A DNA stretch of 64,000 nt from Synchiropus splendidus (GCF_027744825.2 NC_071343.1:15930366-15994365); one strand, 5' to 3'; positions 45,690-58,674 are shown, counted from the stretch's first letter. Translations and numbers: made by a program. Notes: generated from the sequence alone by a model not told the origin.

Positions 45690-46088
45690 AGAACTCAAAG
45701 TGCCACAGATGTGAAAGTGTGGACATTATAGGAAAGTATGTTGTTCAGCTGGTACAGTAAACAAGGTGTCAGAAGACAGGAGAAGACCCACGGATGGCTG
45801 ACATCATCATAAGAGACTCTTAAGTAACTTAAAATAGATACAGGGGCCGATGTCACTGCAGTCTCTGAACAGCAGCGCAACCGACTTGTTCACGGAGATC
45901 AGACGCATGAGGAGGCTAAGATGCTACTCTTTGGTCCAGTTGGAAGGAAACTAACTGTTCTGGGCTCAGCCACAGAAACTGTTGAGCAGGCCTGCTTCTT
46001 TCAAACAGGTTTCAATGGTGAGATTCCCTCACCACTGGTAGAGACGAACATTGCGGTTTTTGGCATGTTTTTCATGGAAGAATCCTGA
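45690..46088 (+). mobile_element. Ty3/gypsy nucleocapsid-protease remnant
   Basis: A degenerate zinc-knuckle stretch (KCHRCESVDIIGKY at about 45,698-45,740) is followed, after stops, by an 83-codon open frame from 45837 to the stop at 46086-46088. That frame starts DTGADVTAV, the aspartic protease active-site motif, and continues with LLFGPVGRKLTVLG as in gypsy proteases. It has no start codon of its own and no reverse transcriptase follows. Confidence 0.75.
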
Positions 46089-46626
46089 AAGAAACATCAC
46101 AATGACTGAAGGCCCTTGCTTGAGGAACTCATGTTGCACCTTTGTTTGACGAAAAAAATGGCATTTTATTACCACCAATTCAGTAAATGTCAAAACGTTC
46201 CGCTTTGCTTCATTCTCAAACGTGCAGTCAAAATAAAGTTTTATAATCTGGGTCCGTCGGTCTCGCAGCTGCTTCCGCCTCTCGCTGGATCCTGCCTCTC
46301 CTCACTGGCTGCATGACGGGGCTCCGTCTCTGATGTGGAATGACAGATGCTTCTAGAGTCGCCTTTGCAAGTATAAGCTGGACAGTGTTGTGTGTATTGT
46401 CATCTGTGATCACGTTTTTCGCTGTTTCTCCACAGTTTTTCCTCAAAAACAAATAAAGAGGGGGAGGGTACTGCGAAGCTTGCAATTTACCAGCGGCGCT
46501 GCCAAAAAAAACAAACATTTTCTTAAACTATGTATGGCTGCTCTAATGCATAGCATGACAATCGTAGGACACAAAAAGATGGGGTTTCTTTTGACGTTTT
46601 TTTTTCCAATTCTTTCAAATTGTTAC

Positions 46627-46765
46627 AGCACCAGAGCTGGTAGTGTCTGTGAAGGATCTGATGGACCCAGAGGTAGCGGCATCCAAGAGTTGTGTCTCTA
46701 ACACACAGTTGATAAAGGACTGCAATTCTGCCTCCATGACCCTTCATTTTGTCTTCCTCTGACTT
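46627..46765 (+). other. Exon-like open stretch in beta
   Basis: After a strong pyrimidine tract and TTGTTACAG the frame reads PELVVSVKDLMDPEVAASK and stays open to a stop about 130 bp on. The same is found at 24,609 and 52,000. I do not recognise it; it may be a captured exon or transposon sequence. Confidence 0.35.
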
Positions 46766-48057
46766 CTGACTTGACCTCAAGATAATTCTTTTTTTCAGGT
46801 CTTTGGGTGTTTTTGTTGCTGGAAACCAACAAAAACTCTGAGGAGAGTTGCACTATCCCCATTGAACTGTCCCCACTCACCAGCAGAACAACTGTAGACA
46901 GGACAGAGCAACTGTAAAAACTCTCTATTGACCATCATTCGTTTGTTTCTTAGTTTAAGATCAGTGACAGACAGTTATTTCAGCGGATATTTCACAATCC
47001 TGTTCTTTAGGAATTCTGACGGAGGTCCAAACGACTGAGTTGCACTGGAAGGGAAGCTTTTACAAGTTGACTTCATGTTTCCATTGAAATCTATTTTATT
47101 TTAGGCCACAGTCTCCCCAGCTTAGACATGAAAAATCCCTCAACACTGTTTCAGTTTGACCACACAAAATCACCATCAGATCAATGTTTGATCAGTCAAT
47201 TTCCTTTTTTCAATGACTTCATGAAGACAAAAGTAAATTGGTGGGTATTTTTTGAGTCTTAGTGTGGGACTCACAAGTATAGTCACCCCTCAATTATTAT
47301 GATTTATTTTTATAACGTTTTGTATTATTTTGTAAAATGAAAATACTTTTTGGATACATGCACAGATTCGCAAACAGGCGCAGACATTTAGTCAGGCATG
47401 TCAAGGACGGCTGAAGTCTGCTCGGTGGACTCTTCAGGTCCATCTCACTCATCAGCGAGGATGAACCTGCAGACGAGTGACGTGTGACTGTGTTGCAGGT
47501 GAGTGTGGGAGTGAACTATATGAAAGTGGGCGTAAGTGTTGTTGGTGTACATGGGACGGTGTATGTGAGGCTGTGTACAAGTTGTGTGCGTCCCAGTCAT
47601 GTGGTTTATCTTTATGGTGTCACGTGTGCAGTGTGCGTTTAGCGGGAGTCTGTGTAAATGTACCCAAAGATTGCAACTGTTTTATATTTGCTGTGGAAGA
47701 AAGTGAAAACATGTTAAAATAAAGGATTAGCGAGGATGAACCTGCAGACGAGTGACGCGTGACTGTGTTGCAGGAACTTCAATAAAGAAAAACTCTACAC
47801 ATGTTTGGAAATTGATTCGTTGTCCTAACGAAATGTGTAACATTTGTCTTGACTAGATGAAAGGACTGGAAATTTTAAACAATAAATCAATCACAAATGT
47901 ATGACTGTCGTCTCTTGCTGGATCCACGCCATGATATGCGAAACCTCCGAACATAAGGAGACAAGTTTAGTTACAATAATTGCTTTAATGACTCAGTAAT
48001 TCAAACACCGGTGAAGTTACACCCTTGTGCTCCACATATCGCAGCCGTCTGGTGGAG

Positions 48058-48065
48058 TATATAAA
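48058..48065 (+). promoter_or_regulatory. TATA box, lectin copy 7
   Basis: TATATAAA, beta type. Untranslated exon 1 ends at 48140. Confidence 0.85.
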
Positions 48066-48247
48066 GAGCCGAGTCACCTGAGACAGTCACCAGTCGACCT
48101 TCGTCTTGCTCTACATCACTGGGAGACAGAACCAGTGAAGGTGAGGACTCACTGACAGAGAAGGGTTTAGACAGAGAACATGCCGTCTCACTTTATCCCT
48201 GTTCACTCCTTCATCCTCACGCTGGAGATGTTCCATGTCTTTTCCAG

Positions 48248-49263
48248 ATGTCCTCCTCGTCTCTGCTGCTCCTGCTGGCCTGCCTGTGCTGTGCAGTTTT
48301 GTCTGCCACCTCTGTGAGTCTTCTCAGGTCCACTGTGGTGCTCTGATGTGTGTCCATGTTGGGACTCTGATCCAGAGTCTGACTGAACTGTGTGATGTGT
48401 TGCTGTATTTCTCATTGTTTTGTGTTGACAGTGCTGCTGTGAAGACAAGCCTGAACAACCAGGTCAGTAGCTGGATCTGTCCATCAGTTATTGGGTCTCT
48501 AACCATCAGGACTCAACAGTTCAGTCTCACAAGTGCTGTTTCTGTGATCCAGTTCGATGCTGCCGGAACGGATGGACCCAGTTTAAGGGCCGCTGCTTCA
48601 TGTACCACCACTCCAGGAAGGACTGGGTTAGCGCAGAGGTACGACCCCTGTTTGTCACTTGCTACATCAACACCTGTGTAGCCAGAGATCATCTGCTGAG
48701 TCATCACTTCCTCTCCTCTCAGAAACACTGTCAGTCCCTGGGAGGAAACCTGGCTTCCATCCTCAAAGCAGGGGAGCATTTCTTTGTGCGAAACATGATC
48801 CACAGAGTGACCGGCTACTACAACCGGGCCTGGATCGGAGGACATGACACCGTGCAGGTGAGAAGTCGGGATCTTGCTGGCTCATGATCCATCATCTACA
48901 GAGGAGATGGACTGACTTGTCTCTTCCAGGAGGGGGTCTGGCTGTGGGCTGATGGGAGCCCATGCATCTACAAGCGCTGGGCCAATAATGAACCCAACAA
49001 CTACAAACATGAGCACTGCATGGAGATGAACTGGAATGGTGAGACACTTGAGGTTGTTCAGTGGAAGCTGGAGACTCTCATCTCTAAACTGTTTAGAGCA
49101 GAGTGGAGGAGAATCCTGGAATGTACTGACCTTTGTCTTCTGGTAGCCTTCAACCTGAGGTTCTCAGTCTGACTCTCTCTTCTTACCGCCCCCTGCAGGA
49201 AACTACTGGAACGACCGCAAATGCTCCACCAAAATGTCATTCGTCTGCTCCATGGACCTGTGA
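48248..49263 (+). CDS. C-type lectin, array copy 7
   Basis: Exons 48248-48313, 48432-48462, 48553-48638, 48723-48857, 48930-49038, 49199-49263; 163 residues with Asp27, Arg54, Asn85 and Arg149. It shares the silent CGA codon for Arg34 with copy 2 but Asp27 with copies 6, 8 and 9, a mixed ancestry. AATAAA at 49397. Confidence 0.92.
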
Positions 49264-49403
49264 AGCGTCTGAAGCCTCCACCATGACTCTCTATGTTTAT
49301 CACTTCTGAATTAAAACTCAGGGTGAACACTGATCATTTGTATCTTCTGGTATGTGGTGTATCACTTCTATTATAAGATGTTGTTCTTTGAACTCAAATA
49401 AAA

Positions 49404-49910
49404 CCATGAGCTTTCACATGATCTGAGTAGTGTTGCATTGACACAAAAATAACTTCTGAATATGAATAAAACTGTCAATAAAGCAGGGTGAGCTTTGACC
49501 TATTGATCTGGCACTGGCCTGAACATTGAGTTCTTCACACACGTGACATAAACAGAAGACGCCTGAATGGAATATCTACACACTTGTTTACATACGTGCA
49601 CATGGATGTGAATTTGATACAGTCATGAACGTACCAATGAAAGCAGGAGTCATGAGGGGAACACTGGACAATCCATGCCATCGTCATTTGAGGCTGAAGA
49701 AACTGGACTCTTTAATATGATCATGAAATGAAAGCAAGGGTCGGGATAAGATGCATCAAGTTTGGGCTCAATCTGTTGGGTTGTTTTGTGAGAGAAAGAC
49801 TGTTTTTGATTGGTTCAGTTGGTGGAAATTTTCACCCATCCACCTTATGCCATCAAAGCACGCAATACAGTCCTTCATTTGTGGGTAAATCTGTGTGTCA
49901 TCTGCATAAA
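49404..49910. repeat. 3' flank module A after copy 7, degenerate LINE fragment
   Basis: Almost the same as the flank after copy 6, including the join to beta. Copies 6 and 7 with their following beta cassettes therefore look like a recent ~5-kb unit duplication. Confidence 0.75.
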
Positions 49911-52900
49911 GGTCTGGATTTGTTCTTTAAGATAAACAGATATAGTACACTGTTCTGGTAGCATTACTTCTTTGGGAGTTGTTTTAAAGGAAGTTGAGTT
50001 CAGTTGAGATTTTTTCCCTCCAAAAGTTCGATGGATGAAACTAGTCTTTCATCAACACACAAACAATTGCCATGCTGTGTGTGTTGTTAATCCATTTTTA
50101 CATTTTCACAATTTGTTTTTGTCTACTTTGAGGGACTAGTCAAATGGTTAACCAGAAAAGCACTCAGTGAGTGGAAAGCTCCAGAATCCAGCTTCACTCC
50201 ACCCCAACACAATTGCCTGTTTACCCTGTTTACGAAGTATCTTTTTTAAAAAAAATGCTAGATCAAACTGCCACTCTGGCACAAATGCTGAACGTGTCTG
50301 ATCCCAAATTCCTGAATTCAGACAGTGATCCGGATCCTTGACTGGAAACCTGAGAAGCCCCTGGACGTATGTCAACCACCGGTACCATCATGTCTGACTG
50401 ACAATTCAATATCCCAGTCAGGCAGGACTTGGGGGGTGTCCGGATTTTTACAGTTTCAAAAGATGTGAGATGCCATTGTAACAGTTGTTTGAAGACTAGA
50501 GAGTGGGAAATCTCATAGGAAAATGAGAACACTGTTTCAGGAAGCCTCACAAGGCCATTTGTAGCGACAGGGTTCCAAAAAAACAAACGAAAATACACAA
50601 ACTTAAAAGTGAAGGACAGGCAAAGGTGAAGCACAAGAAGGGAGAGTTTACATCACGTCCAAGACATGATAAGTCACCTTTCTACTGTACTTTTAATTGT
50701 CCAGCTCAGAACTCAAAGTGCCACAGATGTGAAAGTGTGGACATTATAGGAAAGTATGTTGTTCAGCTGGTACAGTAAACAAGGTGTCAGAAGACAGGAG
50801 AAGACCCACGGATGGCTGACATCATCATAAGAGACTCTTAAGTAACTTAAAATAGATACTGGGGCCGATGTCACTGCAGTCTCTGAACAGCAGCACAACC
50901 GACTTGTTCACGGAGATCAGACGCATGAGGAGGCTAAGATGCTACTCTTTGGTCCAGTTGGAAGGAAACTAACTGTTCTGGGCTCAGCCACAGAAACTGT
51001 TGAGCAGGCCTGCTTCTTTCAAACAGGTTTCAATGGTGAGATTCCCTCACCACTGGTAGAAACGAACATTGCAGTTTTTGGCATGTTTTTCATGGAAGAA
51101 TCCTGAAAGAAACATCACAATGACTTAAGGCCGTTGCTTGAGGAACTCATGTTGCACCTTTGTTTGACGAAAAAAATGGCATTTTATTATCACCAATTCT
51201 GTAAATGTCAAAACGTTCCCCTTTGCTTCATTCTCAAACGTGCAGTCAAAATAAAGTTTTATAATCTGGATCCGTCGGTCTCGCAGCTGCTTCCGCCTCT
51301 CGCTGGATCCTGCCTCTCCTCACTGGCCGCATGACGGGGCTCCGTCTCTGATGTCGAATGACAGATGCTTCTAGAGTCGCCTTTGCAAGTATAAGCTGGC
51401 AGGTGTTGTGTGTATTGTCATCTGTGATCACGTTTTTCGCTGTTTCTCCACAGCTTTTCCTCAAAAACAAATAAAGAGGGGGATGTGAGGGAGGTGAGGA
51501 TGGACTGGATGATGGCCGTGTAGAACTCCACCAGCAACTTCGTCGGCAGTCGTAGTTTTCGTAGCTGCCTCCAGAAGAATATTCTCTGCTGGGCCTTCCA
51601 GATGAGGGACCTGATAGTTGGCTCCCATTTGAGGTCCTCAGTCATTGTGGTTCCCAGGAAGCAGAAGGAGTCTACAATAGGAATAGGTAAACCAGCCAAC
51701 ATGAGAGGGGACAGAGAAACTGTTACTCTCCTCAAGTCTATGACCATCTCCACTGTCTTCTGGACGTTGAGCTCCAGGTTGTTGTGGCTGCACCAGGACA
51801 CCAGCCGCTCCACCTCCCTCCTGTAAGCCGACTCATCTCCATCTGAGATGAGCCCGATGATGGTGGTGTCATCCGCAAACTTGATCAGCTTCACGGACTT
51901 GTGGCTGGAGGTGCAACAGTTAGTGTACAGGGAGGAGAGCCATGGAGAGATTAACTATAAAGATGTGTTTTTTTTTCCAATTCTTTCAAATTGTTACAGC
52001 ACCAGAGCTGATAGTGTCTGTGAAGGATCTGATGGACCCAGAGGTAGCGGCATCCAAGAGTTGTGTCTCTAACACACAGTTGATGAAGGACTGCAATTCT
52101 GCCTCCGTGACCCTTCATTTTGTCTTCCTCTCACTTCTGACTTGACCTCAAGATAATTCTTTTTTTCAGGTCTTTGGGTGTTTTTGTTCCTGGAAAGCAA
52201 CAAAAACTCTGAGGAGAGTTGCACTATCCCCATTGAACTGTCCCCACTCACCAGCAGAACAACTGTAGACAGGACAGAGCAACTGTAAAGACTCTCTATT
52301 GACCATCATTTGTTTGTTTCTTAGTTTAAGATCAGTGACAGACACAGTTATTTCAGCGGATATTTCACAATCCTGTTCTTTAGGAATTCTGTCGGAGGTC
52401 CAAACTACTGAGTTGCACTGGAAGGGAAGCTTTTACAACTTGACTTCATGTTTCCATTGAAATCTATTTTATTTTAGGCCACAGTTTCCCCAAGTTAGAC
52501 ATGAATAATCCCTCAACACTGTTTCAGTTTGACCACACAAAATCACCATCAGATCAATGTTTGATCAGTCAATTTCCTTTTTTCAATGACTTCATGAAGA
52601 CAAAAGTAAATTGGTGGGTATTTTTTGAGTCTTAGTGTGGGACTCACAAGTATAGTCACCCCTCAATTATTATGATTTATTTTTATAACGTTTTGTATTA
52701 TTTTGTAAAATGAAAATACTTTTTGGATACATGCACAGATTCGCAAACAGGCGCAGACATTTAGTCAGGCATGTCAAGGACGGCTGAAGGCTGCTCGGTG
52801 GACTCATCTGGTCCATCTCACTCATCAGCGAGGATGAACCTGCAGACGAGTGACGCGTGACTGTGTTGCAGGAACTTCAATAAAGAAAAACTCTACACAT

Positions 52901-53150
52901 GTTTGGACATTGATTCGTTGTCCTAACGAAATGTGTAACATTTGTCTTGACTCGATGAAAGGACTGGAAATTTGAAACAGAGACAATAAATCAATCACAA
53001 ATGTATGACTGTCGTCTCTTGCTGGATCCAGGCCATGATATGCGAAACCTCCGAACATAAGGAGACAAGTTTAGTTACAATAATTGCTTTAATGACTCAG
53101 TAATTCAAACACCGGTGAAGTTACACCCTTGTGCTCCACATATCGCAGCC
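49911..53150. repeat. Beta cassette without its lectin (deletion scar)
   Basis: A complete beta cassette, including protease remnant (50708-51105, DTGAD at 50855), FADD LINE and the CATATCGCAGCC end, but it stops 9 bp before where TATATAAA should come. It continues with sequence that normally lies about 2 kb downstream, past a lectin. It lacks the tandem duplication of beta 4 and beta 7. Confidence 0.85.
51480..51955 (-). mobile_element. LINE reverse transcriptase fragment, FADD type, unbroken
   Basis: Same insertion as at 24088-24565, but with one continuous minus-strand frame of 158 codons (51894-51418) that begins at KLIKFADDTTIIGLI and reads on through FCFLGTTMTEDLKWEP into cassette sequence. 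It covers the catalytic box to the thumb only. Confidence 0.8.
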
Positions 53151-53344
53151 TTCAAATACTAAATCAATTCATTTCCTCACCCAGTCGTGTTGAAGAGAGT
53201 CGGTCACTGATTAAAGCAACGTATGATACAAAAACACTTAAATTTGAGAAATAATGAGTAGTAAAAAAAGACAGGCAAAGAGACATTTAAATGGAGTGTA
53301 AGTGCAGCATCAGCTGAGACAAATCATATTTTGACCTATGTCCA
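53151..53344. repeat. Array spacer right of the deletion scar
   Basis: TTCAAATACTAAATCAATTC onward corresponds to 40,306-40,500. At about 53,346 it jumps again, directly into the L1 finger region, losing about 1 kb present after copies 5 and 8. Confidence 0.75.
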
Positions 53345-53705
53345 AATGTAAATCTGCCGTACACGCATCAGAGTGCGTCCTCTCCTTAGATGCAGAGAAA
53401 GCATTTGATGGTGTTGAATGGAAATACCTTGCCCACTCATCCCATTCTTATTGTTTCTAGCTGTTGAACCACGAGCCGTTGCTTCACGGAGCTGCAAAGA
53501 CATATCAGGGACATGGAGGAATGGTGTTGAACACAAGGTGTCATGATATGCACATGACCTACTGGTCTACATCCGTGACCCAGATTGTACCATTCAGCCC
53601 TTTATGTTATTATTAAATGTAGTAAATGTAGTTACTATTAAAATGTAGTCAAATTTCTGGTTATGAATTAAACATCAACAAAAGTGAACTTCTTCCTATT
53701 AGATG
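53345..53705 (+). mobile_element. L1-type LINE remnant, shortened
   Basis: Holds only the SLDAEKAFDGVEWKYL and SGYELNINKSELLPI parts of the remnant at 40590-41830. A small internal duplication (AATGTAGT repeated) lies at about 53,615-53,650. Confidence 0.75.
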
Positions 53706-53852
53706 GAAACTAAACTCTCAGCTGACGGAGGTGAAGGGAGGAAAGGGATATAGTTTTGATGTTTGTTAGAAAAACAATAACAAGATTGTTTTTCATTTTA
53801 TTTACATCTTGTATGTGTTTTCTAAAATCAACAAACCTATTTGAAGCAACAA

Positions 53853-54915
53853 GTGTTACATCAAAATAAATGAATAATCCGGATGAAAAGAGCCTTGCTG
53901 CAGCACAAATACATGTTCATCCTCCAAGTTAACATGCAACTGAGTCAATGATGTGTCTAATGATGGTGTTGTATGACACTAAATGCTGTGTGGCTGTTTA
54001 AATGGGAGTTGAGCAACAATCCAGGTGAGGATGAGTGGAATGCTGATCACTGAGACACGATTGGAACTGGCACCGACTGTTGGTGGTTTCACCCCGACAG
54101 ATAGTTGAAGAGTCACTGAGAGAAACGATGACATTCTTCACCAACTCTGACGCCAGGAACCAGACGGAAACCTAGAGCATGAGATGAGCTGTGTGAGGCT
54201 GCTGGATCGAAACACAGGGCCGTCAACATCAGGGCAGGACGACTGCATTTCACCTGAGACCTGAGAACTTTCATGGTTCAGGAAGCTTAAGAATGAATCT
54301 TGTTACAAAGTGTCATGATTCAGTAACATTATAAAAATAGATTCTGTTTTTTCACTGCATATTTTCATGGGATATAGATATGTTTTAAGGCTCTCAGAAT
54401 AAAATGTGTTCCCAGAAAATGTGATAGAAAAACACGTTGAGACTTCATGAGAGAGGAAAAAAATGAAAGGAAAAGAGAAATTTAAATCCAAATACGAGGA
54501 ACATTAATAAGGGTGAGTAAGATTAGAGCTGGTAATGAATGATGCAAAAAATACAAAATAACATCGCAGCCTCGTTTTTATACATTACACCGTCACGTTT
54601 TTGCATTTGTTATTGTGAAGAAGGCAAGTCATCACCGTATCCAGGGAAGTCTGCTGAAGAAAACAACACATACAATGAATGACGTGTCTTGACCTCTACA
54701 GGTGAGTTTCTCTGGACAGAACTTGGAAGAGTTCCTGGTTGGAACGTCAATGAAAGCCTGGATGTTAGAATCGGAAACGACAAAAATGCGACCAACATAA
54801 GGTGTGACCAAATCTCATGTGTCAAAGAAAGTGGAACAACTTCCAATTGAATAATTCATCTAATGGCTGGCCTATTTGGTGAAGGTGTGCCACAAACCAG
54901 AGCCAACTGGTGGAG
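53853..54915. repeat. Upstream cassette alpha, before copy 8
   Basis: 1063 bp; minus-strand 51-codon frame at 54134-53979. Confidence 0.85.
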
Positions 54916-54923
54916 TATATAAA
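54916..54923 (+). promoter_or_regulatory. TATA box, lectin copy 8
   Basis: TATATAAA, alpha type. Untranslated exon 1 ends at 54998 and has one private change (CAGTCTACC for CAGTCGACC). Confidence 0.85.
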
Positions 54924-55105
54924 GAGCCGAGTCACCTGAGACAGTCACCAGTCTACCTTCGTCTTGCTCTACATCCCTGGGAGACAGAACCAGTGAAGGT
55001 GAGGACTCACTGACAGAGAAGGGTTTAGAAAGAGAACATGCCGTCTCAGTTTATCCCTGTTCACTCCTTCATCCTCACGCTGGAGATGTTCCATGTCTTT
55101 TCCAG

Positions 55106-56121
55106 ATGTCCTCCTCGTCTCTGCTGCTCCTGCTGGCCTGCCTGTGCTGTGCAGTTTTGTCTGCCACCTCTGTGAGTCTTCTCAGGTCCACTGTGGTGCT
55201 CTGATGTGTGTCCATGTTGGGACTCTGATCCAGAGTGTGACTGAACTGCGTGATGTGTTGCTGTATTTCTCATTGTTTTGTGTTGACAGTGCTGCTGTGA
55301 AGACAAGCCTGACCAACCAGGTCAGTAGCTGCATCTGTCCATCAGTTATTGGGTCTCTAACCATCAGGACTCAACAGTTCAGTCTCACAAGTGTTGTTTC
55401 TGTGATCCAGTTCGCTGCTGCCGGAACGGATGGACCCAGTTTAAGGGCCGCTGCTTCATGTACCACCACTCCAAGAAGGACTGGGTTAGCGCAGAGGTAC
55501 GACGCCTGTTTGTCACTTGCTACATCAACACCTGTGTAGCCAGAGATCATCTGCTGAGTCATCACTTCCTCTTCTCTCAGAAACACTGTCAGTCCCTGGG
55601 AGGAAACCTGGCTTCCATCCTCAAAGCAGGGGAGCATTTCTTTGTGCGACAGATGATCCACAGAGTGACCGGCTACTACAACCGGGCCTGGATCGGAGGA
55701 CATGACACCGTGCAGGTGAGAAGTCGGGATCTTGCTGGCTCATGATCCATCATCTACAGAGGAGATGGACTGACTTGTCTCTTCCAGGAGGGGGTCTGGC
55801 TGTGGGCTGATGGGAGCCCATGCATCTACAAGCGCTGGGCCAATAATGAACCCAACAACTACAAACATGAGCACTGCATGGAGATGAACTGGAATGGTGA
55901 GACACTTGAGGTTGTTCAGTGGAAGCTGGAGACTCTCATCTCTAAACTGTTTAGAGCAGAGTGGAGGAGAATCCTGGAATGTACTGACCTTTGTCTTCTG
56001 GTAGCCTTCAACCTGAGGTTCTCAGTGTGACTCTCTCTTCTTACCGCCCCCTGCAGGAAACTACTGGAACGACCTCAAATGCTCCACCAAAATGTCATTC
56101 GTCTGCTCCACGGACCTGTGA
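55106..56121 (+). CDS. C-type lectin, array copy 8
   Basis: Exons 55106-55171, 55290-55320, 55411-55496, 55581-55715, 55788-55896, 56057-56121; 163 residues with Asp27, private Asp30 and Thr161 (C-terminal STDL), Lys54, Gln85 and Leu149. CTLD core intact. AATAAA at 56255. Confidence 0.92.
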
Positions 56122-56261
56122 AGCGTCTGAAGCCTCCACCATGACTCTCTATGTTTATCACTTCTGAATTAAATCTCAGGGTGAACACTGATCATTTTTA
56201 ACTTCTGGTATGTGGTGTATCACTTCTATTACAAGATGTTGTTCTTTGAACTCAAATAAAA

Positions 56262-56888
56262 CCATGAGCTTTTACATGATCTGAGTAGTGTTTCATTGAT
56301 ACTAAAATAACTTCTGAATATGAATAAAACTGTCAATAAAGCAGGGTGAGCTTTGACCTATTTATCTGGCACTGGCCTGAACATTGAGTTCTTCACACAC
56401 ACGTGACATAAACAGAAGACGCCTGAATGGAATATCTACACACTTGTTTACATTCGTGCACATGGATGTGAATTTGATACAGTCATGAACGTACCAGTGA
56501 AAGCAGGAGTCATGAGGGGAACACTGGACAATCCATGCCATCGTCATTTGAAGCTGAAGAAACGGGACTCTTTTCTTTTATGTGATCATCAAAGGAAAGC
56601 AAAGGTTGGGCTAAGATGCCTCAAGTTTGGGCTTCATGCGAACACACTCGGAAAGAGCACTGAAAGTTTTGTTATTTTTTTGATGGAAAGACTGTTTGAT
56701 GATTGGTTCAGCTGGAGGAAATCTTCACCCATTCAACTTGTGACCTCATCGAAACACATCCTCATGAGTGGGCAAATCTGTGTGTCATCTGCATATAAGG
56801 CGGGACGTGGCTCTCTGTGGAACACCACTGGTAAATTCACTGCTGGACACAGGAGACATCAGAGCTATTTGGTGACCTGTAGTCTTTA
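56262..56888. repeat. 3' flank module A after copy 8, with L2-like LINE fragment (minus)
   Basis: Same YADDTQ-type region as after copies 2 and 5 (near 56,800), including the GAAAGAGCACTGAAAGTTTT stretch not present after copies 6, 7 and 9. Followed to 57,290 by the spacer also seen at 40,181-40,589. Confidence 0.75.
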
Positions 56889-57289
56889 GTGCCTCTGTAC
56901 CAATCAGATGACGTGTCATATATTAAAAAAAAAATAAACACATCAAACTTTATAGAATATATGTATGAAATAAAATGTGAAATATGCTAAAAAAATTCTA
57001 TCTAGTTAACTTCAAATACTAAATCAATTCATTTCCTCACCCAGTCGTGAAAGGGTGAAGTCAGTCACAGATTAAAACATATGATACAAAAACACTTAAA
57101 TCTGGGACATAATAAGGAGGGAAATAAAGACAGGAAAAGAGAAATTGAAATGTAGTGTAAGTGGAGCCTCAGCTGAGACTGAGACAAATCATATTTTGGC
57201 CTCTGTCCTCCAGGTCCTCACTATCACTCCACCTTCGAGGCTGAGGCCAGAGGGGTTTCCATCTTGACTAGTCAGAGTTCTTCATTTTA

Positions 57290-58525
57290 GCAGCATGATA
57301 TAATTGCAGATAGAAAAAGGCAGCTGTATTATCGTTTCAGGCAGAGTGTTTAACTCACTGGTTGTTGATCCTCTCTTCAACAGATCTTCTCATAACCCCT
57401 CCCTCCTTTCTCTCCGATTATGGAGTTTGTGATGTATGGCGTTGTCTCTATTCCAGCCGAAAAAGAATACTCTTTCTTCTCACGTGTTCACCAGACTTAT
57501 TCTCGAATTGACTATTGTCTTGTTAACCATCTGACAGATCCCCCTATATCCTCCATCTCAACTCCTCAACAACATCTGCTGAAGAAAACAACATACAATG
57601 AATCACGTGTCTTGACCTCTACAGGTGAGTTTCTCTGAACAGAACTTGGAAGAGTTCCTGGTTGGAATTCAATGAAAGCCTGGATGTGAGGAACATAAGG
57701 TGTGACCTAATGTCACAGAAAGGAGGCTCATATCAAGATATTCTTTTAGACAAATGTGACACCTGAAGTACCAAGTCGTATTATTTGGGACACCCTTAAA
57801 GCCTATCTTCGAGGGCAAACCATTTCTGATTCAGTGAGCATGAAAAATAAAGCGCAAAAAGCATTTTTATAGTCAACTCTACTCCTCAAATCTAGTAAAT
57901 AATGATACTTCTTTGCATAATTTTCTGCACATCCTAAACATTCCTTCTCTTTCAGCTGAAAACAAGAGCAGACTAGAGGAGCATGTAACTCAGGAGGAAA
58001 TATGAGGACCTGAAGCAACCATCTGGCAGCGCAGACTGGGACCCAGGTGTAGAAATTGGTGGAGTTTGATCAGTGGACTGGGATCCAGCTGGGCTGCTGT
58101 GAAGGTGAAGATAGAGGAAATAACAAAATAAAAGCACAAACATGACAACACTATTCTTACTTGAATACCAGACGTCTTTTCAACATCCTGTATTCTCCTG
58201 CCGTACACGCGTCAGAGTGCGTCCTCTCCGTAGATGCAGAGAAAGCATTTGATGGTGTTGAATGGAAATACCTTGCCCACTCATCCCATTCTTATTGTTT
58301 CTAGCTGTTGAACCACTAGCCGTTGCCTCACGTAGCTGCAAAGACATATCAGGGACATGGAGGAATGGTGTTGAACACAAGGTGTCATGATATGCACATG
58401 ACCTACTGGTCTACATCCGTGACCTAGATTGTACCATTCAGCCCTTTATGTTATTACTCCAAAAATGTAGTCAAATTTATGGTTATGAATTAAACATCAA
58501 CAAAAGTGAACTTCTTCCTATTAGA
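57290..58525 (+). mobile_element. L1-type LINE ORF2 remnant, second full copy
   Basis: Colinear with 40590-41830, including EYSFFSRVHQTYSRIDYCLV, LKAYLRGQTIS and SVDAEKAFDGVEWKYL, and the same embedded alpha-like stretch at about 57,575-57,720. It was therefore duplicated with the unit, not inserted independently. Confidence 0.8.
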
Positions 58526-58674
58526 TGGAAACTAAACTCTCAGCTGACGGAGGTGAAGGGAGGAAAGGGATATAGTTTTGATGTTTGTTAGAAAAACAAT
58601 ATCAAGATTGTTTTTCATTTTATTTAAATCATGTATGTGTTTTCTAAAATCAATAAACATATTTGAAACAACAA

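Larger units (their letters stand above)
44893..48057. repeat. Upstream cassette beta, before copy 7
   Basis: Longest reference for beta without the FADD-type LINE. At the LINE site (46,462-46,600) it carries a different ~130-bp stretch. It has the tandem duplication of ~275-bp period (AGCGAGGATGAACCTGCAG at 47454 and 47729). Confidence 0.85.

Noticed and set aside
47477..47722. Cys-rich 81-codon plus-strand frame in beta 7 as a small secreted peptide gene
   Set aside because: The frame begins at a non-ATG codon, has no signal peptide, and is not open over the same length in beta 4. It falls in the duplicated 3'-end-like segment.
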